A stretch of DNA of 64,000 nt from Bettongia penicillata ogilbyi (lineage: Eukaryota > Chordata > Mammalia > Diprotodontia > Potoroidae), in NCBI GenBank assembly GCA_023548195.1, contig JAJHZJ010000014.1, positions 11,756,718 to 11,820,717 of the forward strand, in the 5' to 3' direction. Shown here one piece after another: positions 44,962 to 58,391 of the stretch. Numbering within the stretch: the first letter of the stretch is position 1; each line of letters begins with the position of its first letter. The notes under the pieces were generated by a model. The model saw only the letters and a program-made list of their open reading frames with translations. It was not told the origin of the DNA and searched no databases. Both the position numbers and the translations under genes were made by a program.

Positions 44962-46728
44962 CTCCTCTCATTCTTCTGGTACTCTTCATGACACTCAACA
45001 ACAGTGCTTCCATCAACCCAGCACCGAAGGAACAACAGAGATTGACATTCATCACGAATCCACCATGGTTAAGGGTGATGTCATGGAGTGAGACAATGCC
45101 TAAATTTATTATCCAAGGCAATATTTATCACATGTTTAAAGATGAAGGGCTAGAATATGATGACAATGGGACTCTCAGAGACATTTTAACTTTTCAGGAC
45201 TAGTCGCATGTTTCCCACTTTGTCTACAGAAGGATATTTCTGGGAATTGGAATGGGTTTGGTTTTAATTACACACAGGTGAATGGAATAGAGGGGTATCC
45301 TTGGTGTGCCACTATTGTGGATGGAGAAGAGACACTGGATGAGAAAGATACACGACACGCTTATAATCTATTCACTTGGAGGATATATGGGACAATTGTA
45401 GTTTGGTCTGACAAGAACTTTGTGGGACTTGCTCGTAGGATGAAATATAGGCTATTTTGTAACTTACAAAAGAAGAGAAATGTAAGCCTTTGTCATCTGT
45501 ATACAGGATTTTTACCATTTGATAACTGTCACACACTTACTTGTCAGGAGACAGAATTGATTATGGGAAACTACACAGAAATGTTATATTCATGTTACAA
45601 GCTTACATACTTACCTGAGGAAAAATATGCGCCAAACTTTCCTAGACAAATGTACATCAATTATAAAGGGTTTCAGGGACTAGACAAAGTTATCTTAGCA
45701 ATGGGAGGACAAACAGTGCAGGCAATGCCTGCTATAGCATCACCAAGTAAATCTAACAACATTACTTTAATGGGTGAAGGATGTCTAGGGAACAAACATA
45801 TATTTCTATGTGATAGAGACAACAGATCTAAATTGGAGGCATATCGGAACATGACAGGAATTTTCAATTTTACATGCCAGAATTGTTCTGTGCAAGCATG
45901 TATAGGACCAGAGACAGTAGGGAGAGTGTTTATTCTAACAAGACCCCGATATGTTATGACAGTAATTAATGCTAATCGGTGGTACAGAACACCTAGTGAT
46001 GAAGTTCTACGTATTTTAGGCAAGCTTTTAACCCCTATAACTACTAGGGTACGTAGATGTGTTTCCTGTGTTGTGTTAGGAATCACTTTATTAGTAGAAG
46101 CTATTTTAGCATCCACTGCATTAGCTGTATCTATCTCTAACACGCAAAATACTATAGTTCAAGCTTTGAATTGCATGCTCTTATGAAAAATGTATCTGCA
46201 GGCTTTGAGCAACAGGCAAAAATAGACAATGAATTTTATGAAGCCATTTATACACTCCAAAAGGTAACTCAAGTCACTGGTGAAGAAGTGTCTATGTTAC
46301 AGTTACAACACAAATTGCAATGTGATTACAGATATAGTGCCTTTTGTTTGACTAAGAAATTGTATAATGAGTCACAAGTCCAATGGGAAGACATAAGGGC
46401 TCAATTGCATGGATTAATTCCAAATAATGTCACCTTGGAAATCCAGAGATTAATTGAATTGGTGGAAGAATTAGATGAGGAAGCAGATTTTGAACCTGAA
46501 AAAACGGCTACAAAAATAACTCAGTTCTTCGATAGTTTAAGTTCATGGGGTGATATAAAGACAGAGTTTTCACCTTTATTGATAGTTTTGTAGTAATATT
46601 GCTAGTACTGCTGCTTTTGCCAATATGTATCAAATTTGCTTTGCGTAACATCCAGGACTCCCTAATATCCAGTAGACAGAACATCATCATCCTCAGGGAA
46701 AGACTGAGTCGAAACAAAAAGAGGGAAT
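44958..46728 (+). pseudogene. Class II ERV envelope gene, broken into three frames
   Basis: The env ATG at 44,958 overlaps the integrase stop (ATGA), the usual retroviral pol/env overlap. The first piece (44,958-45,203) opens with a hydrophobic signal peptide (LILLVLFMTL) and ends at an early TAG. The second piece (45,278-46,186, another frame) carries most of the surface subunit with several N-x-S/T sites, an RVRR furin-like site near 46,045-46,060, and then the hydrophobic fusion-peptide region. The third piece (46,171-46,593, third frame) is the transmembrane ectodomain with an LQCDYRYSAFC loop and NES glycosylation site. The membrane anchor (about 46,585-46,640) is in yet another frame. 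At least three breaks make it non-functional. Confidence 0.85.
46716..46728 (+). other. Polypurine tract
   Basis: AAAAAGAGGGAAT lies immediately before the LTR's TG; this is the primer for plus-strand DNA synthesis in retroviruses. Confidence 0.8.
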
Positions 46729-47187
46729 TGTAAGGGAATTGCCAACCCCCAGCCTCTTGGACAGCATTCACTGGTCAGGACTCAGGTAAGCTGAGGGGAG
46801 ACTGGCAAGGTATGAACAAGATGGCCCTGGGAGGAAGGGTTCCACCCCTGTTTTGCTCAAGGCTATTTTCCCGGGCTTTACAGAGAACAAAGAAACCAAA
46901 AATGTTTTTCTTTCTTGGGGCTCCGTGTCCATCCTGGGCAGTCCTGGTTTAAGGTAAATTACTTCCTTATAAGGGCAAACTAATTGCTGATAGGTTCACT
47001 TAGGGCACTGGTGTCAGAAAAGAGATAAAAGCACCTCTCACTGCTTGATTAAGCAGAGTTCTGACTATCTTGTCTCCTTCCTCAGTCATTGCTTACAGCT
47101 ACATTCCACCAAGGCCTGTAGGCTTCTGCTGGTCAGATAAGCTTGTGGGCCTGAGATATCAGGCCCAGACTCCTGGGGTCCCTAACA
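46729..47187 (+). repeat. Class II ERV 3' LTR, 459 bp
   Basis: It begins TGTAAGGG next to the polypurine tract and ends CCCTAACA at 47,187, giving the expected TG...CA ends and a short inverted repeat (7 of 8 bases). A TATA-like GATAAAAG lies at 47,024-47,031, so transcription would start near 47,055. I see no clear AATAAA. The 5' LTR is missing, so LTR-LTR divergence cannot date the insertion and no target duplication can be checked. Confidence 0.85.
47024..47031 (+). promoter_or_regulatory. TATA-like box in class II ERV LTR
   Basis: GATAAAAG, 156 bases before the LTR end, is in the right place for the U3 core promoter. No start site was tested. Confidence 0.5.
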
Positions 47188-50100
47188 ATCCCCGAGTTCA
47201 TTCACTACATTTGGAAGCCATATTTTATTCCCTTGTTACCAGGTAATTGATTTACCTGATAATATTTATGATCTTTTGATATTTCTTCCTAAAATCTCTG
47301 TTACTTTCATTCTTATATCCCCAACCTCCATACCCTCTTCTTTATTTCCTTTATTAACCTCCTTCCACATTGGACAATTCAAGATTCCTCAAAATAGGTA
47401 TGTGCTGTAATTGACTTTTGGGTTATTAGAACAAGCCTAAATAATGCCAAGACTGATGGACTTCCACAACATGAACTGTTTCACTCTCCCTGTTCATTAC
47501 TTCTCTGGCCCAGCATTAGTAGCCCAGAGCTTTGAAGATATACAACACTAGAAAGAGGGAGGTGGGAGTAAGGGAAAAAAGTATGTAGCAGTTAGGTTGT
47601 TTGTTTGTTTTTTTTTTTCCCCAAGCCTAGGTTGAATACACTAGTCTGTTAGTGAAGCCTCACTACTGGTAGTGTAGGAGGCAGAAGAAGATTGTTGAAT
47701 GAACACATGGTCAGTGAATGGCAGTTTCTGGATTTTAGATATTTTTTAAAATCTTTTTCATCCTGAGTGTTTTAAACCATGAAACACTTGAAGTTGTTCT
47801 GTCCTTGGTGCATAATTTCTGTTTTAGAGAGATTTGAGAGATTGTGGGGATTGCAAAAATGTTCAGTCTAACATCTTGTTTTTCACATGACATAAAAATG
47901 ATGACCATCATGCCTGACCTAGTGAAAATATTTATGAATTTCGTGCTCCTAACTGAAATTGTGGTCCATTAATCTACAATCTAACCCTTCACGGATGGCT
48001 GTACAATCTTCATGCCCATGTCTTCTGCAAAGCAAAAGAGGACATAACAGTGATTCAAGTACTTTGAATCCCATGATATTTGTAATTATATGCACACAAA
48101 GTATGTGCACACCAAGAATATAAGCACATACATAGCATAAGAAAAGAACATGAAGAGCATTAGTGAGAGCATATTTCATAGTCCTAATTTTGTTAATAAA
48201 TATTTCTAACTTACAATAGTCATTGCCTCTCAGTGCCTCAACTCCTCGGAGTGATCCGATCTAAAAAGGAATCATTCCCCTGAATGGATATGTGGTGATG
48301 TTATTTATCTTTTCAGCAATGAACTCAGATACGTAATTTCATGTACTCCACCATTCCACAAAAAATGTATTTTCTTGTTTTCTGATGGAATTTGGCCAAC
48401 AAATCTATCAATTCTCCCGGAGTGTAGTCTCTGCACCCATAACATTTTGTGTCTGCAGTAGTGGACTTGATTATTCCTCATCTGCCTCTGCTTTATCTGA
48501 CTCTCTAACACCAGTCTAACTTAGTATGATTGCAAGTGTTCATATACTCTATCTTCCCTTCAGAGAGACACTACCTCTTATCCTTCACCTGAATCAATTT
48601 TCTCCAGTCCTTCTTCCGACGTCCCAGTTCTTAGATTATGCAAGAACTCTGACCTTAACTTTTGTATTTGGCACCCTCTAGCCTTCAAAAAATGACATGT
48701 TAACTTTTTTTTATCAGAAAGAAGCTTATAAGAAATCTCTAATGAAAAAAAAATAGGCTGAAGCTTTAATTTAAAAGCATTAACTGCTTCCCAGTTCATT
48801 AAAAGAAGAAAAGTTTGTATAAATCAGGTAATCAAATTTTACAAGACCATCTAATGAAATATTTTAGGGTGTCAGTAATTCTAATTAATTACTGGTATGT
48901 ACTTAATGTAGGTACTAATTCTAATTAAGTACTATATGACTCCTACCCATACAACAGGATTTAATTGTTATTTTAATAGATCAATATTTGTGAGTTGTTA
49001 AAGTGTTTTTTTATATAATTGCTAAAAAAAAACATCATAAAATATTTTAGTGCCTTCCATGTTTTACGGCATAAGAGAAATGCAGCTGATTGGTCATGAT
49101 TTAACTGACTACACTTGTTATAGTTATGCTAATGGAAAAATTGCACCTTGAAAAGTATGTTTTTAAAAATCATTGGTTTTGTTTCACAATAATGTGTTGT
49201 AAATTTTTAAGGGGAAAATTAAGTGAAGTAAAGATTGGAAGATCTGAGATACAATTTAGAACAAGGAGAAAAATTTGGTTTATAAACAAGTTAAAGGAAG
49301 TTTAAGAGAAGAGTATGAAGGGCATTTTTAAAAGTATGATTTTCAAGACCACAGACAAATGTGAGATTTGAGTGTGTTGAACGAAAGGTTTAAAGGAAGT
49401 TTAGTTTAATTGAAATAAGAAAATTATAAGTTTATGATATCATTTGGAAAATAGATATAGGTACAATTGAATTTATTCTAGTCTGATTTTGAAGTGGGGC
49501 AATTGTAAGTCAAAATGCCTTCTATGTGACATTTAGACAAAGTATGGAAATGCATGGATAAGAAAATTTGAAAACGGTCTGAACTTAATAAAATTAACTT
49601 CAGTTTATCAATCTGTAAGTAGGTAAAAGCAATGCCTAACATTAATTTGATCATTCTTTTAGTAGAAATATTATCCATATGGTAAATTCTTTTTAATCTG
49701 AATTCTTTGGGGTTATGGGTTAAATGGTTGAAAACAATGATGCAAATTGTTCTAAGATGACAATTTGAAAAAGCACCGTATAATGAAAATGTTTTATCTG
49801 TGACTTTAATGAAAACAGAAATCTCTTTAAGAAGTCTTCATCTGTGTAATGAAGAGTTCTGAAATCTTCCAAGCCCTTTAAATAGAGTAAGAAATTTTTA
49901 TGACAAGCATTTTGTCCTGTATTTTTTTTGTGATGAACTGTCAATAGCAGTTGAAAGTTTAAACCAGTAAAGCCTTATATGTATCGCCTACAATTTTTAT
50001 GTGAAATTCATTTCTTTTATGTAATCTCATTTGGCCAGTGTATATGGTACATTTTGATGATTGGGTAGTTAATGAAATGTACCTTTCCAAACTGGAGGAC

Positions 50101-50825
50101 TTTGATTTTGAAAGTCACTTGTAGAAGCAGGAAAGATTTTCTATATTAGATAATTTGGCAATGCATTTGATTAAAATAAGGTCATCTCATAAGTAATATC
50201 TTGTTTCATGGTGTGAATATTTTTATCATGTTTATAAATTTGCTTATATTGTGCATTCTGAGAAACCATAGTATCACACATGCTATCATAAAGGCAGTTT
50301 CTCTCTTTAGATGATTTTTTATAATGAATTAGACTATTAAAAGGGGCAGAAATGTTGGAAAATTTATTTTATCAGCTTTGATAACCACATATTTTACTAT
50401 TCTAAAGTACTGAAGGTAGAAACTTCCACTCTTGTCTATAGCACAGAGGAAAATTCAGTTGAAATTGTTTACCTTTCAGTTATAAAATTTTTCAAAATAA
50501 TTAAGTTATTAGGAATTGTTATGATGTCAAAACCTATTAGGTATTTATACGATATATTTTAAAATAGAAAATTGATAGTTACTTACTGTGTGGGAAAAGG
50601 TACATAGAACAGGCTTTGTAAAATATCTTTATTTAAAAATTTTCATTTTTAAAAAAAAAATTTGTTTTGTATTTTTTAGATTACCTACTTGAGCAGAGTC
50701 ATACAGTCTTATCACCCTAACAAGAACTTGTGCTGTTGTAAAATTCATAAGCAATGAATTGGTTTACTGAAAAAATGGGGATGAAATGTTTAAGCCTTCT
50801 TGCGATGGAATGATTTTCCTTTAAA
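47188..50825. other. No gene or repeat recognised
   Basis: About 3.6 kb of AT-rich DNA contains only short open frames (up to 76 codons, for example 47,949-48,179 on the minus strand) without recognisable domains. It is the longest stretch free of obvious transposons in the right half of the window, and probably represents the original single-copy DNA here. It appears to continue at 58,740 on the far side of L1 copy J. Confidence 0.5.
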
Positions 50826-50830
50826 ATAAT

Positions 50831-51250
50831 TTGCCCAGATTAGATCTGGAGGGCAACACAGCCATGGAAAGAATACACCATTCCCCACTTGAAAACGATC
50901 CCAAACTAAAGACACCAAGGAACATCTTTGCCAAATTTCAGAACTATCAAGTGAAGAAGAAAATAGCGCAGGCAGCCAGAAAGAAACAATTCAAACACCG
51001 AGGAGCTAAAATCGGGATAACACAGGACCTTGCAGCATCTACATTAAAAGAAGGAGTTGGAATACAATACTCTGTAAGGCAAAGGAGTTGGGACGACAAC
51101 CAAAGATTAATTACCAAGAAAAGTTGAGTATGATATTTCAATGAAGGAGATGGACATTCAGTGAAATAAGAGATTTCCAGATCTTCCTGATGAAAAGGCC
51201 AGAACTCAATAGAAAATTTGATCCTGAAACTGAGGTTACCAGAAATGCAT
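50831..51250 (+). pseudogene. L1 ORF1 C-terminal remnant (copy J)
   Basis: Open 50,831-51,127: ERIHHSPLENDPKLKTPRNI, then AARKKQFKHRGAKIGITQDL, the C-terminal RNA-binding domain of ORF1p. A frame change follows, and the end reads FQIFLMKRPELNRKFD near 51,180-51,225. The N-terminal half is missing because of 5' truncation. Confidence 0.8.
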
Positions 51251-51669
51251 AAAAAGTAAACAGGGGGAATAAACTTGTTACAAAACATGAGCAAACTGTT
51301 TACATCCCTATGAGGGAAGATGATACTTGATAATCTTGAGAAGACAAAAATATATTGTAGTAGAGTTGCAGAGGGTAAGGAGATGAGTATTTTTAGAAAG
51401 GTACTTTCACCTGATTGAATTCAAGGAGGCAAAAACAAACTCAGTTAAATATAGAAATACAATTAACTCTAAAGGCAGTAGAAGGGGAAAGGGGAAAGAA
51501 GAGGGGGGAGCTAACAGTGGGGAAGAAGTAATAAGGGAAAAGTAGATTCAAAGGGGGGCTGAAAGAAGGGAGAAAAAACTCAGGGAGGAGGTGGTAAAAA
51601 ATAAAAACTATTGTGGAGGAAAAGGGAGAAATGAAAGGATGAACAAGGGGAAAGCAAATGGAGGGAAAG

Positions 51670-52340
51670 ACATAGATAGTAATCATAACTGTGAATGTGA
51701 ATGGAATGAACTCTCTCATAAAAGGGAGACAGAGCAGAATGAATTAAAACCCATGATCCAACAATATGCTTACAAGAAACACATTTCAAAGTGGCACATA
51801 TACAAAGGGTAAAGGTAAAAGGTTGGAGCAAAATATTTTGTGCTTCAGCTGATGCAAAAAGCATGGATAGAAATTCGAATCTCAGATAAAACAAAAGTAG
51901 AAACAGATCTAACGAAAAGAGATAAGGAAGGAAACTATATCCTGCTAAAAGGCATCATAGGCAAAGAAGCAAATTCATTACTAAACATACACGGTGCAGG
52001 TGGTATAGCATCCAGATTCTTAGAAAAGAAGTTAAGGAAGCTACAGAAAGAAATGGACAGCAAAACTATTGGAGTGGGGGACCTCAACCTCCCCCCTAAG
52101 AACTTGATAAATCTAACCTCAAAATAAACAGGAAAGAAGTTAAGGAGGTGAGTAAAACTCTGGATAAGATAGATATGATAGATCTCTCTAGAAAATTGAA
52201 TGGGCATAAAGAGGAAAGTATCTTTTTGTCAGCGATACATGGCACATATTGAAAAACTGACCTTGAACTAGGGCACAAAAACCTCACAATCCAATGCAGA
52301 AAGGCAGAGATGAGATAGCGCATGTGTACTTCTCAGATCA
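51670..52340 (+). pseudogene. L1 ORF2 endonuclease domain, frame-broken (copy J)
   Basis: Starting near 51,676, pieces in different frames give the start VIITVNVNGMNSLIK (catalytic Asn in N-V-N-G present). QETHF follows near 51,775, then the RDKEGNYILLKG block (51,840-52,127), GVGDLNLPP (Asp and Asn present), and SDHNVIKLL near 52,335 (catalytic D-H present). Most catalytic residues survive but the domain is split by several frameshifts. Confidence 0.82.
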
Positions 52341-52373
52341 TAATGTAATAAAACTTCTATCTAATCAAATGCC

Positions 52374-52757
52374 ATGGAAATATATAAACCAAAAACCAAT
52401 TGGAAACTAAGCAATCTTATTCTAAAAAATGAGTGGGTTAAACAACAAATCATAGAAACAATCAACAACTTCATTCAAGAGAATGACAATAATGAGTCAA
52501 CCTACCAAATTGTATGGGATACTTCAAAAGTAGTTCTTAGGGGAAGTTTAATATCTTTGAATACATACATAAATAAAATAGAGAAAGAGGAGATCAATGA
52601 ATTGAAAAAGCCAGAAAAAGAACTAATTGAAAATCCCCAAGTAAATACCAAATTAGAAATACTCAAAACCAAAGGAGAGATTAACAAAATTGAAATTAGG
52701 AGCACTATTGAACTAACAAATAAAACTAAAAGTTTGTTTTATGAAAAAAAACAATGA
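52374..52757 (+). pseudogene. L1 ORF2 linker, open stretch (copy J)
   Basis: 127 open codons (TNWKLSNLILKNEWVKQQII ... EIRSTIELTNKTKSLFYEK) correspond to the region between endonuclease and RT, frame-broken in copy A at 859-1339. Confidence 0.8.
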
Positions 52758-52824
52758 AATTGATAAACCTTTGGTCAATTTTATTTAAAAAAGAAAGAAG
52801 AAAATCAAATTAGCAATATCAAAA

Positions 52825-55560
52825 ATGAAAAGGGTGACCTCAATTCCAATGAGGAGGAAAGTTAAAACAATAATTAGAAATTACTTTGCCCGCTTCTATG
52901 ACCATAAATTTGAAGATCTAGATGAGATGTATGATTATTTTAAAATATATAAATTGATCAGATTAATAGAAGAGGAAGTTGAATACTTAAAGAGCCCCAT
53001 CTCAGAAAAAGAAATTGAACAAGCTATCAATGAGCTCTCTAGGAAAAAAAATCTCCAGGGCCAGATGAATTCTCAAGTGAATTCTGTCAAACATTTAAAG
53101 AACAGTTAATTCTAATACTATATAAACTGTTTGGAAAAATTGGGGGAAAAGGGGTCCTCCCAATTTCTTTTTATGATATAAAAATGGTTTTGATGCCTAA
53201 ACCAAGAAGAGCCAAAGCAGAGAAAGAAAATTATAGACCAATTTCTTACTGAATATAGATACAAAACCCATAAATAAGATTTTAGCAAAATGAATGCAGC
53301 AACTAATCACCAGAATGGTATATTATATTCAGGTGGGATTCATATCAGGAATGCAGGACTGGTTCAATATTAGAAAACCTATTACCATTATTGATCATAT
53401 CAACAACAAAACTGAGAGACACCAACTGATTATTTCAATAGATGCAGAAAAAGTCTTTGACAAAATCCAACACCCATATCTATTGAAAACACTGAGGAAC
53501 ATAGGAATAAATGGAACATTCCATAAACTAACATTCAGTATGTACTTAAAACGTTCAGTAAGCATTAAAAGTCATTGGGATAAGCTAGAGCCATTTCTAG
53601 TAAGATCAGGGATGAAACAAGGATGTCCATTATCACCACTAATATTCAATATGGTGCTAGAAATGTTAGCTCTATCAATAAGAAAAGAAATAGAAGGAAT
53701 TAGAATTGGCAAAGAAGACACTAAGTTATCACTCTTTGAAGATAATGATGCACTTAGAGAATCCCAAAGAGCCAACTAAAGAACTCCTTGTAATAATAAA
53801 AAAAAAAAAAACTTTGGCAAAGTTGCAGGTTACAAAATAAACCTACAAAAATTTTCTACATTTCTCTATATTGCTAATAAAGTGCAACAGCAAGACGTAG
53901 AAAGAGAAGCACCATTTAAAGCTATGAAAGACACTACAAAATACTTGGCCATAAAACTACCTGCCAAAACAAACCCAGTGACTATAGGAATACAATTACA
54001 AAACACTTTTTACACAAATAAAGTTAGATCTAAGTAAGTGGAAAAACAGCAGTTGCTCGTGGGTGGACTGAGCTAATAAAATAAAAATGACAATTTCCCC
54101 TATATTAATTTTCTTATCCAGTACCACACCAATCAAACTATCAAGTAATTATTTTGTAGAGCTAGAAAAAAATAGTATCAAAATTCATTTGAAAGAATAA
54201 AATGTACAGAATATCAAGGGAACTACTGAAAACAAATGCTAAGCAAGGTGACCTAGTTCTATGAGATCTCAAATTGTGTTATGAAGCAGCAATCATCGAA
54301 ACTACTTGGTACTGGCTAAGAGACAGAAAAGGAGATCAGTGGAATCTGTTAGTTATCCAAGAAACAGAAGTCAATGAATATAGCAATCTACTGTTTGATA
54401 AACCCAAGGACCCCAGCTGCTGGTATAAAAACTCAGTTTGAAAAAAATTGCTAGGAAAATTGGATAAAACTGTGCCAGAAACTAGGCATAGACTAATGCC
54501 TGACAACGTACCCAAGAATAAAATCCAAATGTGTATATGATCTAAGTAGAAAGACTGATACCATAAACAAATCAGTGGAGCAAGGAATAATGTGTTTATC
54601 AGATGTATGGAGAAGGGAAGAATTTTTGACTAAACAAGAGATAGAAAACACTATGAAGACAAAATGGATAATTTTGGTTACATTAAACTGAAAATGTTTT
54701 GCACAACCAAATCCAATGCAACCAAGATTAGGAGGGAAGGAGAAAACTGAGAAAGATGTTTTGCAACTAGTGTCTGTTATAAAGGTCGCATTTCTAAAAT
54801 ATATAGAGAACTGAGTCAAATGTCCAAAACTACAAGTCATTCCCCAATTGATAAATGGTCGAAAGATATGAAGAGGCTATTTTCAGAAGAAAATTAAAGT
54901 TGCCTATAGCCATTTGAAAAAGTGCTCTAAATCACTATTCATTAGAGAGATGCAAATCAAAACAACTCTGAGAAACCACATCACACCTATCAGATTGGCT
55001 AACATGACAAAATAGAGTGATGGTAAATGTTGGAGGAAATGTGGGAGAGTTGAAACGCTAATTCATTATTGGTGGAGCTGTGAGCTGATCCAAGTATTCT
55101 GGAGAGCAATTTGGAACTATGCCCAAAGGGCTACAAACATGTGCATACCCTTTGCTCCAGCAATGTCTCTTCTAAGACTCTATTCCCAAGACATCATAAA
55201 AGTGGGAAAGGGTCTCACATGTACAAAAATATTTATAGCAGCTCTCTTTGTGTGTTGGCCAAAAACTGGAAATCAAGAGCATGCCCATCAACTGGGGAAT
55301 GGCTAAATAAATCATGACATGTGAATGTAGTGGAATGCTACAATTAGTATGTACCTAAAACGTTCATGTGAATGTAGTGGAATACTATTGTGCTATAGGA
55401 AGTGACAAGTAGGAAGACTTCAGAGAGGCCTGGAAAGACTTATATGAACTGATACTGATCGAAAGGAGTAAAACCAGGAGAAGTTTATACACAACAGTAA
55501 CCGCAGTGTGGGAGAATTTTTTCTGGTGGACTTAATACTTTATTGCAATGCCAGGACTTA
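52825..55560 (+). pseudogene. L1 ORF2 reverse transcriptase and C-terminus, degraded (copy J)
   Basis: The RT is best seen at 53,294-53,779: QVGFISGMQDWFNIRKPITI, LIISIDAEKVFDKIQHPYLL (catalytic Asp present) and GMKQGCPLSPLIFNMVLEML. The F-A-D-D box reads F-E-D-N near 53,735-53,750, so the second Asp is lost. Later pieces (53,780-55,560) give thumb and C-terminal remnants with the usual WKSRACPSTGEWLN block near 55,270. There are many stops and frameshifts. Confidence 0.82.
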
Positions 55561-56642
55561 AAAAATTCCCAATGGCCTCTTTTTTTTTCCCAGCAATTGA
55601 CATTTTTTCTTTTTTTAATATAAATTTATTTAACTTTTTACATTAATTTTCACAAAATTTTGTGTTCCAAATTTTCTCCCCTTTTATCCCCTTCCCCCAC
55701 CCCAATACACCGAGCATTCTAATTTTCCCTATCATCAATCTGCCCTCTCTTCTATCACCCTCCCTTCTCTTATCCCCATCTTCTCTTTTGTCCTGTAGGG
55801 CCAGATGACTTTCTATTCCCCATTAACTGTATTTCTTATTTCCTAGTAGCAAGAAAAATACTAAACAGTTGTTCCTAAAACTTTGAGTTCCAAATTCTCC
55901 CCATCCCTCCCTCCCCACCCATTCCCTTTGGGAAGGCAGGCAATTCAATATAGGCCCTATCTGTGTAGTTTTGCAAATAACTTCGATAATAGTCGTGTTG
56001 TATAAGACAAACTGTATTTCTCTCCATCCTATCCTGCCCCCCATTGTTTCTATTCTGTCTTTTGATCCTGTCCCTCTCCGAGTGTTGACTTCAAATTGCT
56101 CCCTCCTCCCATTGCCCTCCCTTCCATCATCTCTCCCTCCCTGCTTTTCTCCTTCTCCCCCACTTTCCTGTACTGTAAAATAGGTTTTCATACCAAAATG
56201 AGTGTGCATTTTACTCCTTCCTTAAGTCGAATGTGATGAGGGTAAACTTCTTCTTTTTTTATTCCTCAGCTCTCCTCTTTTTCCCTCCACTAAAAAGTCT
56301 CCTGCTTGCCTCTTGAATGAGATATAATTTACCCCATTCCATTTCACCCTCTTTCCTCCCACTCCATTTCTCTCTCACCATTTACCTTAATTTCTTTTAA
56401 GATATGGTCCCATCCTATTCAATTCACTCTGTGCTCTCTGTCTCTGTATGTGCGTGCATGTATGTATCTGTGAGTGTGTGTGTGTGTGTGTGTGTATGTG
56501 GGTGTGTGGGCCCACCAACTACCCAGATAGTGAAAAGTTTTAAGAGGTACAAATATTATCTTTCCATGTAGGAATGTAAACAGTTCACTTTTGATAAGTC
56601 CCTTATGACTTTTCTTTGCTGTTTACTTTTTCATGCTTCTTC

Positions 56643-57741
56643 TCATTCTTGTGTTTGAAAGTCAAATTTTCTTTTCAGCTCTGGTCTTTTCATCAAGAAT
56701 GCTTGAAAGTCCTCTGTTTCATTGAAAGACCATATTTTCCTCTGAAGTATTATACTCAGTTTTGCTGGGTAGGTGATTCTTGGTTTGAGTCCTAGGTCCT
56801 TTCACTTCTAGAATATCCTATTCCATGCCCTTTGATCCCTTAATGTAGAAGCTGCTAGATCTTGAGTCATCCTCATTGTATTTCCACAATACTGCAATTG
56901 TTTCTTTCTAGCTTCTTACAATATTTTCTCCTGGACCTGCGAATTCTGGAATTTGGCCACAATGTTCCTAGGAGTTTCTCTTTTTGGATCTCTTTCAGGT
57001 GGTGATCGATGTATTCTTTCAATACTTTTTTTGCCCTCTGGTTGTAGAATATCAGGGCAGTTTTCCTCGATAACTTCTTGGAAGATGATGTCTAGGCTCT
57101 TTTTTTGATCATGGCTTTCAGGTAGTCCCATACTTTTTAAATTGTCTCTCCTGGATCTATTTTCCAGGTCAGTTGTTTTTCCAATGAGATATTTCAAATT
57201 CTCTTCCATTTTTTCATACTTTTGGTTTTGTTTTGTGATTTCTTGGTTTCTCAGAAAGTCATTAGACTCCATCTGTTCCATTCTAATTTTGAGAGAACTA
57301 TTCTCTTCAGTGAGCTTTTGAGCCTCTTTTTCCATTTGGCTAATTCTGCTTTTGAAAGTATTCTTCTCCTCTGGCTTTTTGAACCTCTTTTGCCAATTAA
57401 GTAAGCCTATTTTTCAAGGTGTTATTTTCTTCAGCATCTTTTTGGGTCTCTTTTAGCAAGGTATTGACCTGTTTTTAATGCTTTTCTTGCATCTTTCTCA
57501 TTTCTCTTCCCAGTTTTTCCTCCACCTGTCTAACTTGATTTTCAAAATCCTTTTTGAGTTCTTCCATGGCCTGAGCCCACCGGACATCCACCTCGGATGT
57601 GTGGGATACAGAGGCCCCGACCTCCATGTCTTTCCCTGATGGTAAGAATTGTTCCTCATCATCAGAATTGAAAGGTGGGAACATCTCTATCCCCTCAAAG
57701 TAGTTTTCTATAGTCTTATTTTTCTTCCCTTTTCTGGGTAT
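56643..57741 (-). pseudogene. HAL1 ORF1, start codon lost and frameshifted, copy f
   Basis: The expected ATG at 57,741 reads ATA, giving I-P-R-K-G-K-K-N-K instead of M-P-R. The N-terminal and coiled-coil part is open to 57,475 (through GREMRKMQEKH). After a frameshift, 57,335-56,916 is open and carries the coiled-coil end, the ENRSRRDNLKSMGLPESHD block and RDPKRETPRNIVAKFQ. The C-terminal domain follows in another frame to the stop at 56,643-56,645. Confidence 0.85.
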
Positions 57742-58391
57742 TTTCCCAGCCAGATGTTTGACTTCTGATATTCCTGTCACCCCCACCTATTTCCGCCCAG
57801 CTAGTGCTTGGGGTCTGAGTTTCATATGGGCTTTCCGCAGCAGGCACGGCTGCTATTCAATGTGAGCTTAAGTTTTGGTGTTCGGGTGGGGGCAGGGCCA
57901 CCTCCCAGGCTCAGTTCCCTCAGGGGATTTATTCAGAGACCTTTGGTAATGGCACTGAACTTCTGCCTGCTGCTCCGGGAGTTCCGGGCCACCCCCGCTG
58001 CCTCTGCCACTGCCTCTGTCGCTGCCTCTGCCATCGAGGGGGTCCAAGTCACGGAGCTACCCTGCTCCCTTCTCGGCCATCCCAGATGTCTCTCTCACTG
58101 ACCTATAGCATCTGTGGGCGGAGGGACCTTCGCGGCCTCCAGAGATTCCATCCCTGAAGCCTGTTCGGATCTGCTCCTCTGGGGCCGTTTGGCCAGGGCA
58201 GCTCAGGGGTGGACTCCACTGTCCGGAGCGTGACAGACCCCTGGGGCTGGCTCTCCAGGGCTCTCTGGAACGGAAATCTTTTTCACTGTTTCTGCGTGCC
58301 TTGCAGTGCTCCAGAATTTGTGGGGAGTTCTTTTTCCAGGAAATATATGAGCTGTGGTTTCAGAGCTAGCAAATGTGAGTCTTTGTACTCT

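Larger units (their letters stand above)
43090..46728 (+). mobile_element. Betaretrovirus-like (class II) endogenous retrovirus, 5'-truncated
   Basis: The 3' half of a provirus: the end of RT (43,090-43,540), RNase H (43,543-44,139), integrase (44,143-44,961), env (44,958-46,730), polypurine tract and 3' LTR. Gag, protease, most of RT and the 5' LTR are absent, and HAL1 sequence abuts directly at about 43,085. The integrase style, the pol/env overlap and the env transmembrane subunit resemble the class II, HML-type lineage of betaretrovirus-like elements. The fairly open frames mark it as the youngest of the four proviruses here. Confidence 0.85.
50826..55581 (+). mobile_element. L1 copy J, 5'-truncated in ORF1, left part
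   Basis: This plus-strand L1 starts within the C-terminal part of ORF1 and runs through the spacer, ORF2 and into the 3' UTR, where a HAL1 (-) interrupts it. It is the longest L1 in the window, about 5 kb without the HAL1. The flanks share GATTTTCCTTT at 50,811-50,821 and GTTTTCCTTT at 58,750-58,759, a plausible short target duplication. Confidence 0.85.

Noticed and set aside
45673..46143. A 156-codon minus-strand frame
   Set aside because: It is the antisense of the class II env surface-subunit frame.
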